This document shows positions 7,935-15,732 of a stretch of DNA of 64,000 nt, piece after piece. The notes below the pieces were generated by a model. That model was not told the DNA's origin and ran no database searches. It saw only the letters and a program-made list of their open reading frames with translations. The stretch covers positions 186,001 through 250,000 of the forward strand of contig NZ_JALCZU010000003.1 in assembly GCF_023522835.1 (NCBI RefSeq), given 5' to 3'. Origin of the DNA: Oceanobacillus saliphilus (GTDB lineage: Bacteria; Bacillota; Bacilli; Bacillales; Amphibacillaceae). The translations under genes and the position numbers were made by a program. How positions within the stretch are numbered: the stretch's first letter is position 1; each line of letters starts with the position of its first letter.

Positions 7935-8822
7935 CTACCAGCCGCGTTCCTGCATTCTTTCTTCAGCAGGTAGTTTAGATATGTCGATTCCTTTCATGGC
8001 GCTGCCGAGTTCTTTTGACAGTTTTCCAATTAATTCATAATCATTATAGTAAGTAGTTGCCTGTACAATTGCACTAGCGAATTTTTCTGGGTTTTCCGAT
8101 TTGAAGACTCCTGATCCAACAAAAACGCCATCAGCTCCAAGTTCCATCATGAGCGCTGCATCTGCTGGAGTAGCGACACCACCTGCAGCAAAGTTAACAA
8201 CAGGTAACTTGCCTTCTGCTCTTATTTGCTTCAGAATCTCATACGGAGCTCCTAATAATTTCGCTTCGGTCATCAGTTCGTCGTCGTTCATGTGGACCAC
8301 TTTACGAACCTGTGCCTGAACTTTACGCATGTGACGAACAGCTTCAACAATATTCCCAGTTCCTGGCTCCCCTTTTGTACGAAGCATTGCAGCACCTTCT
8401 CCAATACGGCGGGCAGCTTCACCTAAATCACGGCACCCACACACAAATGGCACGGTATATGCACTCTTTAAAATATGGTATTCTTCATCAGCCGGAGTCA
8501 ACACTTCACTCTCATCGATATAATCAACGCCCATTGCTTCGAGCACTCTTGCTTCCACAATATGGCCAATACGAGCTTTCGCCATAACCGGGATGGATAC
8601 CGCATTCAGTACTTCTTCGACGATACGTGGATCTGCCATTCTCGCAACGCCACCAGCCGCACGAATATCAGATGGCACTCTTTCCAATGCCATAACGGCT
8701 ACAGCACCAGATGCCTCAGCGATTTTTGCCTGCTCTGCATTAATGACATCCATGATGACGCCACCTTTTTGCATTTGCGCCATTCCTCTTTTTACCGTTT
8801 CACTACCCAATTGTTTTTCCAA
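7935..8822 (-). CDS. pdxS: Pyridoxal 5'-phosphate synthase subunit PdxS
   Basis: A 295-residue TIM-barrel protein nearly identical in length and sequence to PdxS of Bacillus subtilis (294). The Schiff-base lysine Lys82 ([10 protein letters not shown]), catalytic Asp25 (VIMDVI) and [17 protein letters not shown] phosphate-binding stretch are all present, and it ends in the conserved ERMQERGW. The start is taken as TTG at 8822, since GGAGTGGG lies just before it and this gives the family length; an ATG six codons upstream (8840) has no binding site. It is the first gene of pdxST, read divergently from its likely activator pdxR. Confidence 0.95.
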   Translation of the reverse strand: MEKQLGSETVKRGMAQMQKGGVIMDVINAEQAKIAEASGAVAVMALERVPSDIRAAGGVARMADPRIVEEVLNAVSIPVMAKARIGHIVEARVLEAMGVDYIDESEVLTPADEEYHILKSAYTVPFVCGCRDLGEAARRIGEGAAMLRTKGEPGTGNIVEAVRHMRKVQAQVRKVVHMNDDELMTEAKLLGAPYEILKQIRAEGKLPVVNFAAGGVATPADAALMMELGADGVFVGSGVFKSENPEKFASAIVQATTYYNDYELIGKLSKELGSAMKGIDISKLPAEERMQERGW

Positions 8823-8906
8823 TATTCCCACTCCATTCATTTAAATTAGATTGTAATTTTTTATTATGTCATTTATTATAAAAATTATGTGAACCTATTA
8901 AAAGTG

Positions 8907-8937
8907 CCAGTTTCACGAAAAACAACAAGGTCAGTTT
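8907..8937. promoter_or_regulatory. Direct repeats in the pdxS-pdxR divergent promoter region
   Basis: CCAGTTT (8907-8913) and TCAGTTT (8931-8937) are 24 bp apart in the same orientation. PdxR/MocR regulators generally bind direct repeats in such divergent regions, so this is a candidate PdxR site. The repeats are short and could be chance. Confidence 0.35.
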
Positions 8938-8955
8938 AAAAGAGGGGCAATAAAA

Positions 8956-10359
8956 ATGGATATGTTATCCTGTCATTTAAATAGGGATGCAGAAATTTCT
9001 TTATATGAGCAATTGTATATTTATATTAAAAATGAAATTACGGAAGGCCGCCTCGCATATGGATCCAAGCTGCCATCCAAACGCAAGCTTGCTGAATATT
9101 TGAGCATCAGTCAAAACACAGTGGAAACTGCATATGACCAACTGATTGCAGAAGGATATGTGGAATCGCTGCCTCGTAAAGGATATTTCGTCATGGCCAG
9201 TGGTGATTTGGAATATGTACAACCTTCCGATGCAAAGCCAACAACGGATCCACAAGAGGAAAAACATCGTGAGATCAACTTCAATTTCCATCCGAGTTGG
9301 GTCGATACAGAAAATTTCCCTTTTACACAGTGGCGGAAATATGCAAAAAATACGATTGATAAACAGAATCACAAACTGCTTTTGCTAGGTGATGCACAAG
9401 GGGAATTTGAACTTCGCCAGGAAATTTCCCACTATTTGTACCACGCCCGTGGGATTCAATGCTCCCCAGAGGATATTATTGTAGGGGCGGGAGTTGAGAT
9501 TTTACTGCAGCAACTATTGCTTTTATTTGATAGAGATACGATGTATGGTGTCGAGGATCCGGGTTATCATTTAATTTTACGTTTACTGAAAAGTTATCCA
9601 AATGAAGTTTACCCGCTCGAGGTCGACGAGGAAGGTATTCAAGTGGAACCGATTGAAAAAGCAAATCCAAATGTCGTTTACGTAACTCCATCCCATCATT
9701 TTCCATATGGTACCGTGCTTTCCGTTAATCGGCGTGCACAGCTTTTAAACTGGGCATCGGAAGAAGAAACTCGCTATATTATAGAAGATGACTATGACAG
9801 TGAATTCCGTTATACTGGAAAAACAATTCCAGCATTGAAAAGCATGGATCCGGCAGGGAAAGTGATTTATTTGGGTTCCTTCTCCAAATCATTAATACCG
9901 TCGCTGCGCATTAGCTATATGGTTTTGCCTAGGCCGTTGCTTCAAAAATATAAAACGGAGCTTGGATTCTATCATTCTTCGGTTTCTCGGATTGACCAGC
10001 ATATCCTTGCTCAATTTATGAGAGAGGGAGATTTTGAGAGACATTTAAACCGAATGAGGAAAATCTATCGGCGTAAGCTCGAGAAGATTACGGAACTATT
10101 AAAACCCTATGAGAAAACGGTCTCCATCATTGGTGAACGATCGGGCCTCCATATTGTGCTCGCTGTCAAAAATGGTTTGCGTGAAGACGAACTCGTTCAA
10201 CGAGCAGCTGGGGCTGGCATCAAAGTATATCCCCTATCCGCATATTCATTAGGAAAAAACTATGAAAATCCGCCGAAAATTATATTAGGATTTGCCGGCA
10301 TACCAGAAGATAAAATGGAAACATCTGTAACAACCCTCCTCAAGAGCTGGCAAAACTGA
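8956..10359 (+). CDS. pdxR: MocR-family transcriptional regulator, likely PdxR
   Basis: A 467-residue regulator with a GntR-type winged helix at about 12-80 (LPSKRKLAEYLSISQNTVET) joined to a class I aminotransferase-like domain (about 110-467). The PLP-binding lysine Lys311 (GSFSKSLIPSLR) and Asp278/Asp279 (IEDDYDSEFRY) are conserved. In Gram-positive bacteria PdxR of this type senses PLP and controls pdxST; the head-to-head position with pdxS makes this the likely job here. AGAGGGG precedes the ATG at 8956. Confidence 0.9.
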   Translation: MDMLSCHLNRDAEISLYEQLYIYIKNEITEGRLAYGSKLPSKRKLAEYLSISQNTVETAYDQLIAEGYVESLPRKGYFVMASGDLEYVQPSDAKPTTDPQEEKHREINFNFHPSWVDTENFPFTQWRKYAKNTIDKQNHKLLLLGDAQGEFELRQEISHYLYHARGIQCSPEDIIVGAGVEILLQQLLLLFDRDTMYGVEDPGYHLILRLLKSYPNEVYPLEVDEEGIQVEPIEKANPNVVYVTPSHHFPYGTVLSVNRRAQLLNWASEEETRYIIEDDYDSEFRYTGKTIPALKSMDPAGKVIYLGSFSKSLIPSLRISYMVLPRPLLQKYKTELGFYHSSVSRIDQHILAQFMREGDFERHLNRMRKIYRRKLEKITELLKPYEKTVSIIGERSGLHIVLAVKNGLREDELVQRAAGAGIKVYPLSAYSLGKNYENPPKIILGFAGIPEDKMETSVTTLLKSWQN

Positions 10360-10383
10360 AAGAGGGTGGCACCGTCTTAGGGT

Positions 10384-10412
10384 GGTTAAGTATATTTTAT
10401 TTAGGGTATAAT
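10384..10412 (+). promoter_or_regulatory. Promoter of the AGCS symporter gene, sigma-B or sigma-A type
   Basis: GGTTAA, 14 nt, GGGTAT fits a sigma-B promoter, while the overlapping TATAAT at 10407-10412 gives a possible sigma-A -10 box with a weak -35. Both readings start transcription within about 30 nt of the coding region. Confidence 0.4.
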
Positions 10413-10444
10413 CAACTAGTCTTTTAATTTTAAGGAGTGATTTC

Positions 10445-11857
10445 ATGGAGTTTTTGGAGGAATTTATTGGGATAATTAATGATTTTCTATGGTCTTATAT
10501 TTTAATTATTGTTTTACTCGGGGTAGGACTGTACTTTACGTTAAAAACAGGATTTGTACAATTTAAAACCATTCCTGAGATGTTTCGAGTTATCACTGAC
10601 AAACGGGCATATACTGCTTCAGGGAAGAAAGGAACAAGCTCATTCCAGGCATTTGCTATCAGTGCGGCATCCCGCGTCGGCACAGGAAACATGGCGGGTG
10701 TTGCATCGGCAGTCGCACTGGGAGGACCTGGAGCATTATTTTGGATGTGGTTGATTGCACTGCTGGGAGCAGCATCGGGCTTTGTGGAAAGTACGCTTGC
10801 CCAAGTATACAAGTTCAGAGAAGTAGATCAGTATCGTGGTGGTCCAGCGTATTATATTGAAAAAGGACTGAAGAACCGCTCGCTTGGCATTGTATTTGCA
10901 ATCACCATTACGTTTACATATGGACTCGTTTTTAATTCCGTACAGTCGAATACAATAACGCTTGCTTTTCAAGGGCAATTTGATCTTAATCCTATCATTA
11001 TTGCAGCCGTACTGACTTTCTTGACAGCAATAGTCATTTTTGGCGGAATCAAAAGTATCGCAAATGTATCACAGATTATCGTTCCAGTTATGGCAGTTTT
11101 ATATATTGCACTCGCGATTGTCATACTTGTAATGAATATATCGGCCATACCAGATATGTTTTCCCTCATTTTTGCAAACGCATTTGGTATTGAACAAGTT
11201 GCCGGTGGTGGATTTGGAGCGGCTATTATGATGGGAATTAAGCGGGGATTATTCTCCAATGAAGCAGGTATGGGTGCTGTGCCGAATGCAGCTGCTACCG
11301 CTGAAGTGACCCACCCTGTTAAGCAAGGGCTCATCCAGGCTTTAGGTGTATTTTTTGATACTATTATCTTGTGTACAGCAACTGGATTTATCATTCTTAC
11401 TGCAGGTGGATATGCCGGAAGCGAAGAAGATGGAATCCAAATTACGCAGACTGCTTTCACGCAGCTCCTTGGTGATTGGGCAGGTATTTTTGTAGCGATT
11501 GCCATTTTCCTTTTCGCATTTAGTTCCATTTTAGGAAACTATTATTATGGAGAAAGCAATATTGCTTATATTAAAGATAGTAAAATAGGAATATTTGTTT
11601 ATCGTATTGGTGTACTCGCCATGGTTGTGTTCGGAACAATGGCTACATTTGATATCGTTTGGGCACTGGCGGATCTTACCATGGCGATTATGGCCTTAAT
11701 CAACCTTTACGCAATAACAAGGCTTTTCAAAATTGCAAACCGATTGCTGAAAGATTATCTTCAACAGCGAAAAGAAGGAAAAGACCCAGTTTTTTACAAA
11801 GATATACTTGATAATCAGGATGGAATCGAATGTTGGGAACGGGAAGAACAAAGGTAA
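10445..11857 (+). CDS. alsT: Alanine/glycine:cation symporter (AGCS family)
   Basis: A 470-residue polytopic membrane protein with about 10-11 hydrophobic segments. The conserved AGCS signatures are plain: AISAASRVGTGNMAGVASA near residues 78-95 and KRGLFSNEAGMGAVPNAAA near 265-285. The family imports alanine or glycine, and sometimes glutamine, with Na+ (or H+), which fits a salt-adapted organism. AAGGAG is 7 nt before the ATG. The gene stands alone between pdxR and a GC-rich repeat block. The exact substrate cannot be read from sequence. Confidence 0.9.
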   Translation: MEFLEEFIGIINDFLWSYILIIVLLGVGLYFTLKTGFVQFKTIPEMFRVITDKRAYTASGKKGTSSFQAFAISAASRVGTGNMAGVASAVALGGPGALFWMWLIALLGAASGFVESTLAQVYKFREVDQYRGGPAYYIEKGLKNRSLGIVFAITITFTYGLVFNSVQSNTITLAFQGQFDLNPIIIAAVLTFLTAIVIFGGIKSIANVSQIIVPVMAVLYIALAIVILVMNISAIPDMFSLIFANAFGIEQVAGGGFGAAIMMGIKRGLFSNEAGMGAVPNAAATAEVTHPVKQGLIQALGVFFDTIILCTATGFIILTAGGYAGSEEDGIQITQTAFTQLLGDWAGIFVAIAIFLFAFSSILGNYYYGESNIAYIKDSKIGIFVYRIGVLAMVVFGTMATFDIVWALADLTMAIMALINLYAITRLFKIANRLLKDYLQQRKEGKDPVFYKDILDNQDGIECWEREEQR

Positions 11858-11873
11858 CCCATAAGAACAAAAG

Positions 11874-12016
11874 CGCAAGCGTCCGTTAAGGGACGTACGG
11901 ACTGGACTGAGGCGTAGGAGATAAAGGAAACACGACGAACGGAGAGAGTCGATGTTGACTTATCGTACGGAGGTGAAGGAAGTCTCGCTAGTCCCTGGGC
12001 GCTGGAGCTGGACGTG
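11874..12016. repeat. GC-rich dispersed element
   Basis: This stretch begins GCGCAAGCGTCC and ends GGGCGCTGGAGCTGGACG, with inverted complementary ends. Its base composition is much richer in G+C than the neighbouring genes. Elements with these ends are widespread between genes in Oceanobacillus- and Virgibacillus-like genomes (recollection, not checked). It has no open frame of note. Confidence 0.5.
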
Positions 12017-12066
12017 GCCGTTTAGGTGTAAGAATTAATTGCTGCCAAAATTTTATACTTTCTTAT
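12016..12066 (+). repeat. Family D repeat, copy 1
   Basis: GGCCGTTTAGGTGTAAG followed by AATTAATTGCTGCCAAAA and TTTTATACTTTC. The same series occurs at 50784-50830. Its right end also resembles the second hairpin of family C. Confidence 0.6.
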
Positions 12067-12133
12067 ATAGCAAGATAGACTAGATAAGATGGCCAAAGCC
12101 CGATTACATGCCCTGACACCACACCCTTCTCGC

Positions 12134-12197
12134 TTCGACAAAATTCGGGTGGCGCCTGTCACTGTACGGTTTTCGACAAAAACTGGGAAGTGACACC
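12134..12197 (+). repeat. Two degenerate family A repeats
   Basis: 12134-12162 is a hybrid whose right half is inverted (GCGCCTGTCAC instead of GTGACAGGCGC). 12173-12197 is TCGACAAAAACTGGG followed by AAGTGACACC. The inverted right halves could pair with each other. Confidence 0.7.
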
Positions 12198-12217
12198 TAA
12201 ATTAAGGAGGTTCAAAC

Positions 12218-13666
12218 ATGCCGATAACACTATTTTGGATGATTGTTGCTTTATTCTTTCATTCGCCAAATTCAGTGCCTGCAATCGAAAACCTTGTCTC
12301 AACATTAAACCCGGCTATCCATCAAGAGGCAACGGTGGATGATATCCATTTCTCTTCTATTGTAATCGATAGTCATGTCGATACAATGATGCATGTTATT
12401 AACGAAGAAACATGGCTTCCTGAGATAGATATCGGGGAAGAAACTTCCTTGCATATCGATATTCCAAAAATGAACGAAGGCGGCTTGAATGCAGCATTTT
12501 TTGCAGCCTACACAACTGATTATTATGGCAACAACGCTCGCAATGTCAGCCGAACACTTGCCCTGATTAATGCACTTCATTGGACAGAAAAAAACAACCC
12601 GGATGAAATTCAGATTTCCTCAACAACTCATGAAATCTTGAATACGGTGCATCAGGGAAAGATCGCAGCAATCCCGACAATCGAGGGTGGCTACTCCCTT
12701 GAAGAACACAACGCAATAGAACTGCTCCATCAGTACCATGATCTCGGTGTAAAAGCTATCGGCTTTAATTGGAATTACTCCAATGCGCTCGGTGAAGGTG
12801 CGAATCGAGTATATGGCGATCCGGAGAAAACTCCATCACAGGGCGGCTTGACGGATCTTGGCGCTGCCGTATCCAAGGAAATGAATAAGCTGGGAATGAT
12901 TATCGATGTGTCCCATATGTCGGAAAATACATTCTGGGATGTAATGGAAGTAACTGAAGCCCCTGTTATGGCAACCCATTCCGCTGTCAATAAACTGAAA
13001 AATCATCAGCGGAATCTAACCGATGAGCAGCTGAGAGCTCTTGCTGAAAATGGTGGTGTCATCGGTATCGTTTTTTATCCTTTATTTTTGACAGATGAAC
13101 CTGAAGCTTACGTAACTGATGTTGTGGACCACATTGACTATGCAGTAAACCTAATCGGTATCAATCATGTCGCAATTGGATCAGATTTTGATGGCTCCGA
13201 TATGCCAATTGATATAAATGACGCGACAGACCTTCATAAAATTACAGATGAGCTTGTTCACAGAGGGTATACAAATGGGGATATTCAAAAACTGCTCGGT
13301 AATAATACGCTGCGTCTATTAAATGACGTGGAAGAAGCCGCCGAGATACTCCCTGATAGCAGTCGAGATTGGGAACATATTAAAATCAATCCATCATTTG
13401 AAATGGGAGAAATCATCGATAGCAGTACACCACTTCTGACAGCGGATATTGACGCCGAAGCTGACTTAAAAATCGAAGACAGCAGCTTCAGAGTGATAGT
13501 TGATGGCATTGCATATGATGCTGATTACGATTCGGAAGCATCAACCATTTCCAAGCAGCTTTCGGAACCTCTTCAGGAAAAATATCATGTTGTAACATTT
13601 GAAGCCTCTATGGATGACAATGAAACTATTAGAGAAACCAGAATCTTTTACATCAATGGCAATTAG
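12218..13666 (+). CDS. Secreted membrane-dipeptidase family (M19) peptidase
   Basis: A 482-residue protein with an N-terminal hydrophobic segment (about 3-22) that is a signal peptide or anchor, then the M19 renal-dipeptidase barrel: DSHVDTMMH (metal His and Asp), EGGYSLE (bridging Glu), DVSHMSE (metal His), ATHSAV (second metal His) and GSDFDG. These bind a two-zinc centre that hydrolyses dipeptides. The catalytic domain ends near residue 375; the last 110 residues are an extra acidic beta-rich domain (VDGIAYDADYDSEAST), unusual for the family and perhaps a surface module. A perfect AAGGAGG precedes the ATG. Confidence 0.88.
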   Translation: MPITLFWMIVALFFHSPNSVPAIENLVSTLNPAIHQEATVDDIHFSSIVIDSHVDTMMHVINEETWLPEIDIGEETSLHIDIPKMNEGGLNAAFFAAYTTDYYGNNARNVSRTLALINALHWTEKNNPDEIQISSTTHEILNTVHQGKIAAIPTIEGGYSLEEHNAIELLHQYHDLGVKAIGFNWNYSNALGEGANRVYGDPEKTPSQGGLTDLGAAVSKEMNKLGMIIDVSHMSENTFWDVMEVTEAPVMATHSAVNKLKNHQRNLTDEQLRALAENGGVIGIVFYPLFLTDEPEAYVTDVVDHIDYAVNLIGINHVAIGSDFDGSDMPIDINDATDLHKITDELVHRGYTNGDIQKLLGNNTLRLLNDVEEAAEILPDSSRDWEHIKINPSFEMGEIIDSSTPLLTADIDAEADLKIEDSSFRVIVDGIAYDADYDSEASTISKQLSEPLQEKYHVVTFEASMDDNETIRETRIFYINGN

Positions 13667-13678
13667 TCACTAAATCAC

Positions 13679-13752
13679 TCGACAAAATTCAGGTGGTGCC
13701 TGTGTTCGCACTGTTCGGTATTCGAAAAAACCGGGGAGTGACCACAGGCACC
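13679..13752 (+). repeat. Compound family A repeat after the dipeptidase gene
   Basis: TCGACAAAATTCAGGTGGTG, then CCTGTG..., then TTCGAAAAAACCGGGGAGTG and ACCACAGGCACC: two family A units joined through TGTTCGGT, with the first right half inverted. It fills most of the gap between two convergent genes. Confidence 0.75.
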
Positions 13753-13754
13753 GA

Positions 13755-14027
13755 TTAATTAATAATTCTTTCATGTATGTAGTGTCCTCTGTAGTATGCT
13801 TCTTTTTCTTTTTCTTCCTGCTTACATACTAGATAGTATCGTATTTCGTAATTAAAATAGGTAGACAATAGTCCAAGATCAGGCATAACTTTTCTGTATG
13901 GTTGTGAAAGCGGAAATATCCCCTTCCTGTCATATGCTCTCGTCTCTAACTGTGCTTTATGATAGTACATTCTTCTTTTATTCTGCTGAAAGAATTCCTC
14001 AAATGTTTTTTTCTTATTTTCTTCCAA
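13755..14027 (-). CDS. Hypothetical 90-residue protein
   Basis: I do not recognise this gene. It starts at TTG (14027) with a good GAAGGAGAG site 7 nt upstream. The protein is hydrophilic and rich in Lys, Glu and Tyr (KKKTFEEFFQQNKRRMYYH at the start, FNYEIRYYLVCKQEEKEKEA near the end), with no signal peptide or membrane segment. It reads away from the gas vesicle operon and follows a short, apparently frameshifted frame on the same strand. The binding site and strand-specific position make it likely real. Confidence 0.55.
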   Translation of the reverse strand: MEENKKKTFEEFFQQNKRRMYYHKAQLETRAYDRKGIFPLSQPYRKVMPDLGLLSTYFNYEIRYYLVCKQEEKEKEAYYRGHYIHERIIN

Positions 14028-14068
14028 CCTTTTCTCTCCTTCATTAAAAATTTATCATTATGTGCTGT

Positions 14069-14207
14069 TTACAATGCTTTCTTTTCTGGGGGAGGAGCTA
14101 TTACATTATCAAGTCTTTCTGCAGCATTGTTCAATTCCTAAACAACACCCTTTCAGCTGATCTGCTGCTTCTAGCTGACGATTTATGTATTTTTGTGTCT
14201 GTGCCAT
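14069..14207 (-). pseudogene. Small frameshifted reading frame
   Basis: From ATG at 14207 the frame reads MAQTQKYINRQLEAADQLKG and soon degenerates into CCLGIEQCCRKT and a stop. Moving by one base, the remainder reads ELNNAAERLDNVIAPPPEKK AL to a TAA at 14069. Together they look like one 45-residue hydrophilic protein with a one-base insertion near TTAGG. It lies 41 nt before the next minus-strand gene and could be the first gene of that unit. It might also be chance or a sequencing error. Confidence 0.35.
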
Positions 14208-14349
14208 GATCCTGTATAGCTGTTTTTCAACTTTGTCATGAGTTTATAAAACAATAGTAGAAAACCTCCACGAATTTTATGTTTATTATAATATATTTTA
14301 CGAATATATAGTTATCTATTTTTGATACATATTATTGTTTCCGCATCAA

Positions 14350-14378
14350 CCGACAAATTTCAGGGAGTAACAGTCACC
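14350..14378 (+). repeat. Family A repeat upstream of gvp operon
   Basis: CCGACAAATTTCAGGG followed by AGTAACAGTCACC, a diverged unit. It is not at a stop codon. Confidence 0.65.
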
Positions 14379-14528
14379 GATTTGTGGTGCTGTTCTGTCA
14401 TTTTAATGTTTTTGTAATTTTTGTAATGTTAATTCCGTTATCCCCTCCCCTGCAACATTTATCCCCCACTCTATGTTACAAAACCACCCTCACCTTAATA
14501 AATCAATCGGTACAGGTTAAATTAATCA

Positions 14529-14554
14529 GTTTTCTATAAATTCATGCAGGGTAT
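14529..14554 (+). promoter_or_regulatory. Sigma-B-like promoter of the gas vesicle operon
   Basis: GTTTTC, 14 nt, GGGTAT: the -10 box is perfect for sigma-B and the -35 box matches 4 of 6. It lies about 100 nt before the gvpQ start and is the best promoter match in the region. It would place gas vesicle formation under general stress control. Confidence 0.5.
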
Positions 14555-14653
14555 CTATCTGATAAGGATCAAGAAAACTTGGCATTCGTCCATGCTTTTG
14601 CAGCGAATCTTTATTGCCCAAAAGACCCCGATAATCCTTTAAGGAGGCCGCCT

Positions 14654-15229
14654 ATGGAAGTACCTAAAAAAATCCCAGATAATCCTGGTGTACGAGCATC
14701 GGTTCTCGCGGGTGGGATCAGTTTCCTGGCTACTACTGCACCGTTATTGCTGCCCAAAGTCCGGAAAGGGTTAAGCCATGCAATACCTAGAGTGAAAAAT
14801 ATACTCAAACGGGCGGATGACCCATCAGAAATTAAAGAAGCAGCAGCATCGGAAGTAAAAGAAGAAATGGCCGAGCAATTCCGTGACAAGTTGACAGAGG
14901 GTATTCAATCCAAAGCAAATGAAGCCGCCCAAAAACTTCAGAATCAGAAGGATGAAAACGCCGCAAAGGTTCATTCTAATGCAGAAAAAGTAGAAGAAAA
15001 AATGCAGAATGTCTTACGGAGTGTCCACGATAAAGTTGCCGGGGCCAAGGAAATCGGTGAAGAGTTCCAAAACAAGATGAAGAAAAGGACAGGATCAGAT
15101 ACTGGTGTGCGTGGGGTGAATCACATTAAAAGAGCAAGTCACATCAAAGGTGCTGCAAGCATCAAGAGCTCTACAAGAATTAAAGGTCCAGGAAGTATCA
15201 AACACCACTCCGACCTTAGAAAGGCGTAA
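14654..15229 (+). CDS. gvpQ: Gas vesicle accessory protein GvpQ-like
   Basis: A 191-residue protein at the head of the gvp operon. ATG at 14654 is chosen for its AAGGAGG at 6 nt. An Ala/Gly-rich hydrophobic patch (ASVLAGGISFLATTAPLLLP, about 18-38) is followed by a long charged helix with many Ala and Glu (about 60-140). The C-terminal tail carries a six-residue repeat, HIKRAS, HIKGAA, SIKSST, RIKGPG, SIKHHS, making a regularly spaced basic comb. In Bacillus megaterium the corresponding place holds gvpP and gvpQ, accessory proteins of unclear role; the symbol rests on position and general character and could be GvpP. Confidence 0.65.
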   Translation: MEVPKKIPDNPGVRASVLAGGISFLATTAPLLLPKVRKGLSHAIPRVKNILKRADDPSEIKEAAASEVKEEMAEQFRDKLTEGIQSKANEAAQKLQNQKDENAAKVHSNAEKVEEKMQNVLRSVHDKVAGAKEIGEEFQNKMKKRTGSDTGVRGVNHIKRASHIKGAASIKSSTRIKGPGSIKHHSDLRKA

Positions 15230-15286
15230 AAGCTTCCATAGCTTTTTAATATATAAAGTTCAACAACCAGAAAGGAGCATGTTTAC

Positions 15287-15562
15287 ATGGCTATTCAAAA
15301 GTCTACCGATAGTTCAAGCTTAGCAGAGGTTATTGATCGTATTTTAGACAAAGGGATTGTAATTGACGCATTCGCGAGGGTTTCTGTAGTTGGAATCGAA
15401 CTGATTACAGTCGAAGCTCGTGTTGTAATTGCAAGTGTGGATACATGGTTACGATATGCAGAAGCTGTCGGCTTATTGCAGGATGATTTTGAGGAGGATG
15501 GTCTGTCCGACCGTTTATCCGCCCGCTCAGATAGTTTGGAATATGAAGAGGAAGAAGCATAA
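15287..15562 (+). CDS. gvpA: Gas vesicle structural protein GvpA/GvpB
   Basis: A 91-residue protein with the canonical major shell subunit core: [53 protein letters not shown]. The amphipathic beta-hairpin and helices stack as ribs of the gas vesicle wall. The C-terminal acidic tail after residue 66 is somewhat longer than cyanobacterial GvpA and typical of Bacillus GvpB. AAAGGAG precedes the ATG. A strong hairpin follows the stop codon, which suggests separate dosage of this abundant product. Confidence 0.95.
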   Translation: MAIQKSTDSSSLAEVIDRILDKGIVIDAFARVSVVGIELITVEARVVIASVDTWLRYAEAVGLLQDDFEEDGLSDRLSARSDSLEYEEEEA

Positions 15563-15570
15563 TTTCCATC

Positions 15571-15605
15571 ATGAAGTCAGGGGCAGTTACTGGCCCTGAC
15601 TTCAT
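15571..15605 (+). terminator. Strong hairpin between gvpA and gvpO
   Basis: The arms ATGAAGTCAGGG and CCCTGACTTCAT form a perfect 12-bp stem 8 nt after the gvpA stop codon. No T-run follows, so partial termination or protection of the gvpA mRNA end is more likely than a full stop. Either would raise gvpA over the accessory genes. Confidence 0.65.
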
Positions 15606-15631
15606 CCATACTTATTAGAAAATATGGCAAT

Positions 15632-15712
15632 TGATTAAGACTTTTTCCGAATGCCTTAGTTGCACTTATCCATTAAGCGTAGCCATGTTGGTTTCTTACC
15701 TGCCCAAAAAGC
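15632..15712 (+). repeat. Family C repeat inside the gvp operon
   Basis: CCTTAGTTGCACTTAT, then CCATTAAGCGTAGCC... and TTTCTTACCTGCCCAAAAAG match the linker and right end of the copy at 541-631. It lies between gvpA and gvpO. The first hairpin is largely lost. Confidence 0.6.
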
Positions 15713-15732
15713 AATAAAGGAAGTGATAACAT

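Larger units (their letters stand above)
11858..12217. other. Gene-free stretch of repeats before the dipeptidase gene
   Basis: It holds a GC-rich block (11874-12016), a family D unit (12016-12066) and two degenerate family A units (12134-12197). No gene is seen. The AAGGAGG of the dipeptidase gene begins 9 nt after the last repeat, so the promoter must lie among or inside the repeats. Confidence 0.6.
14028..14653. other. Region upstream of the gas vesicle operon
   Basis: About 625 bp with no intact gene. It holds a probable frameshifted small gene (14069-14207, minus), a family A repeat (14350-14378), an AT-rich tract (14270-14340), a C-rich tract around 14440-14490 and a sigma-B-like promoter (14529-14554). 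No separate gvpA or gvpP copy, as found upstream in Bacillus megaterium, is seen. Confidence 0.6.

Noticed and set aside
10363-10374. AGGGTGGCACCG resembles the T-box antiterminator bulge motif.
   Set aside because: It lies directly after the pdxR stop codon, with no leader, specifier loop or terminator hairpin between it and the next gene, so it is most likely chance.
10969-11529. A 186-codon open frame antisense to the AGCS symporter gene.
   Set aside because: A shadow of a long membrane-protein gene, without ribosome binding site or family signature.
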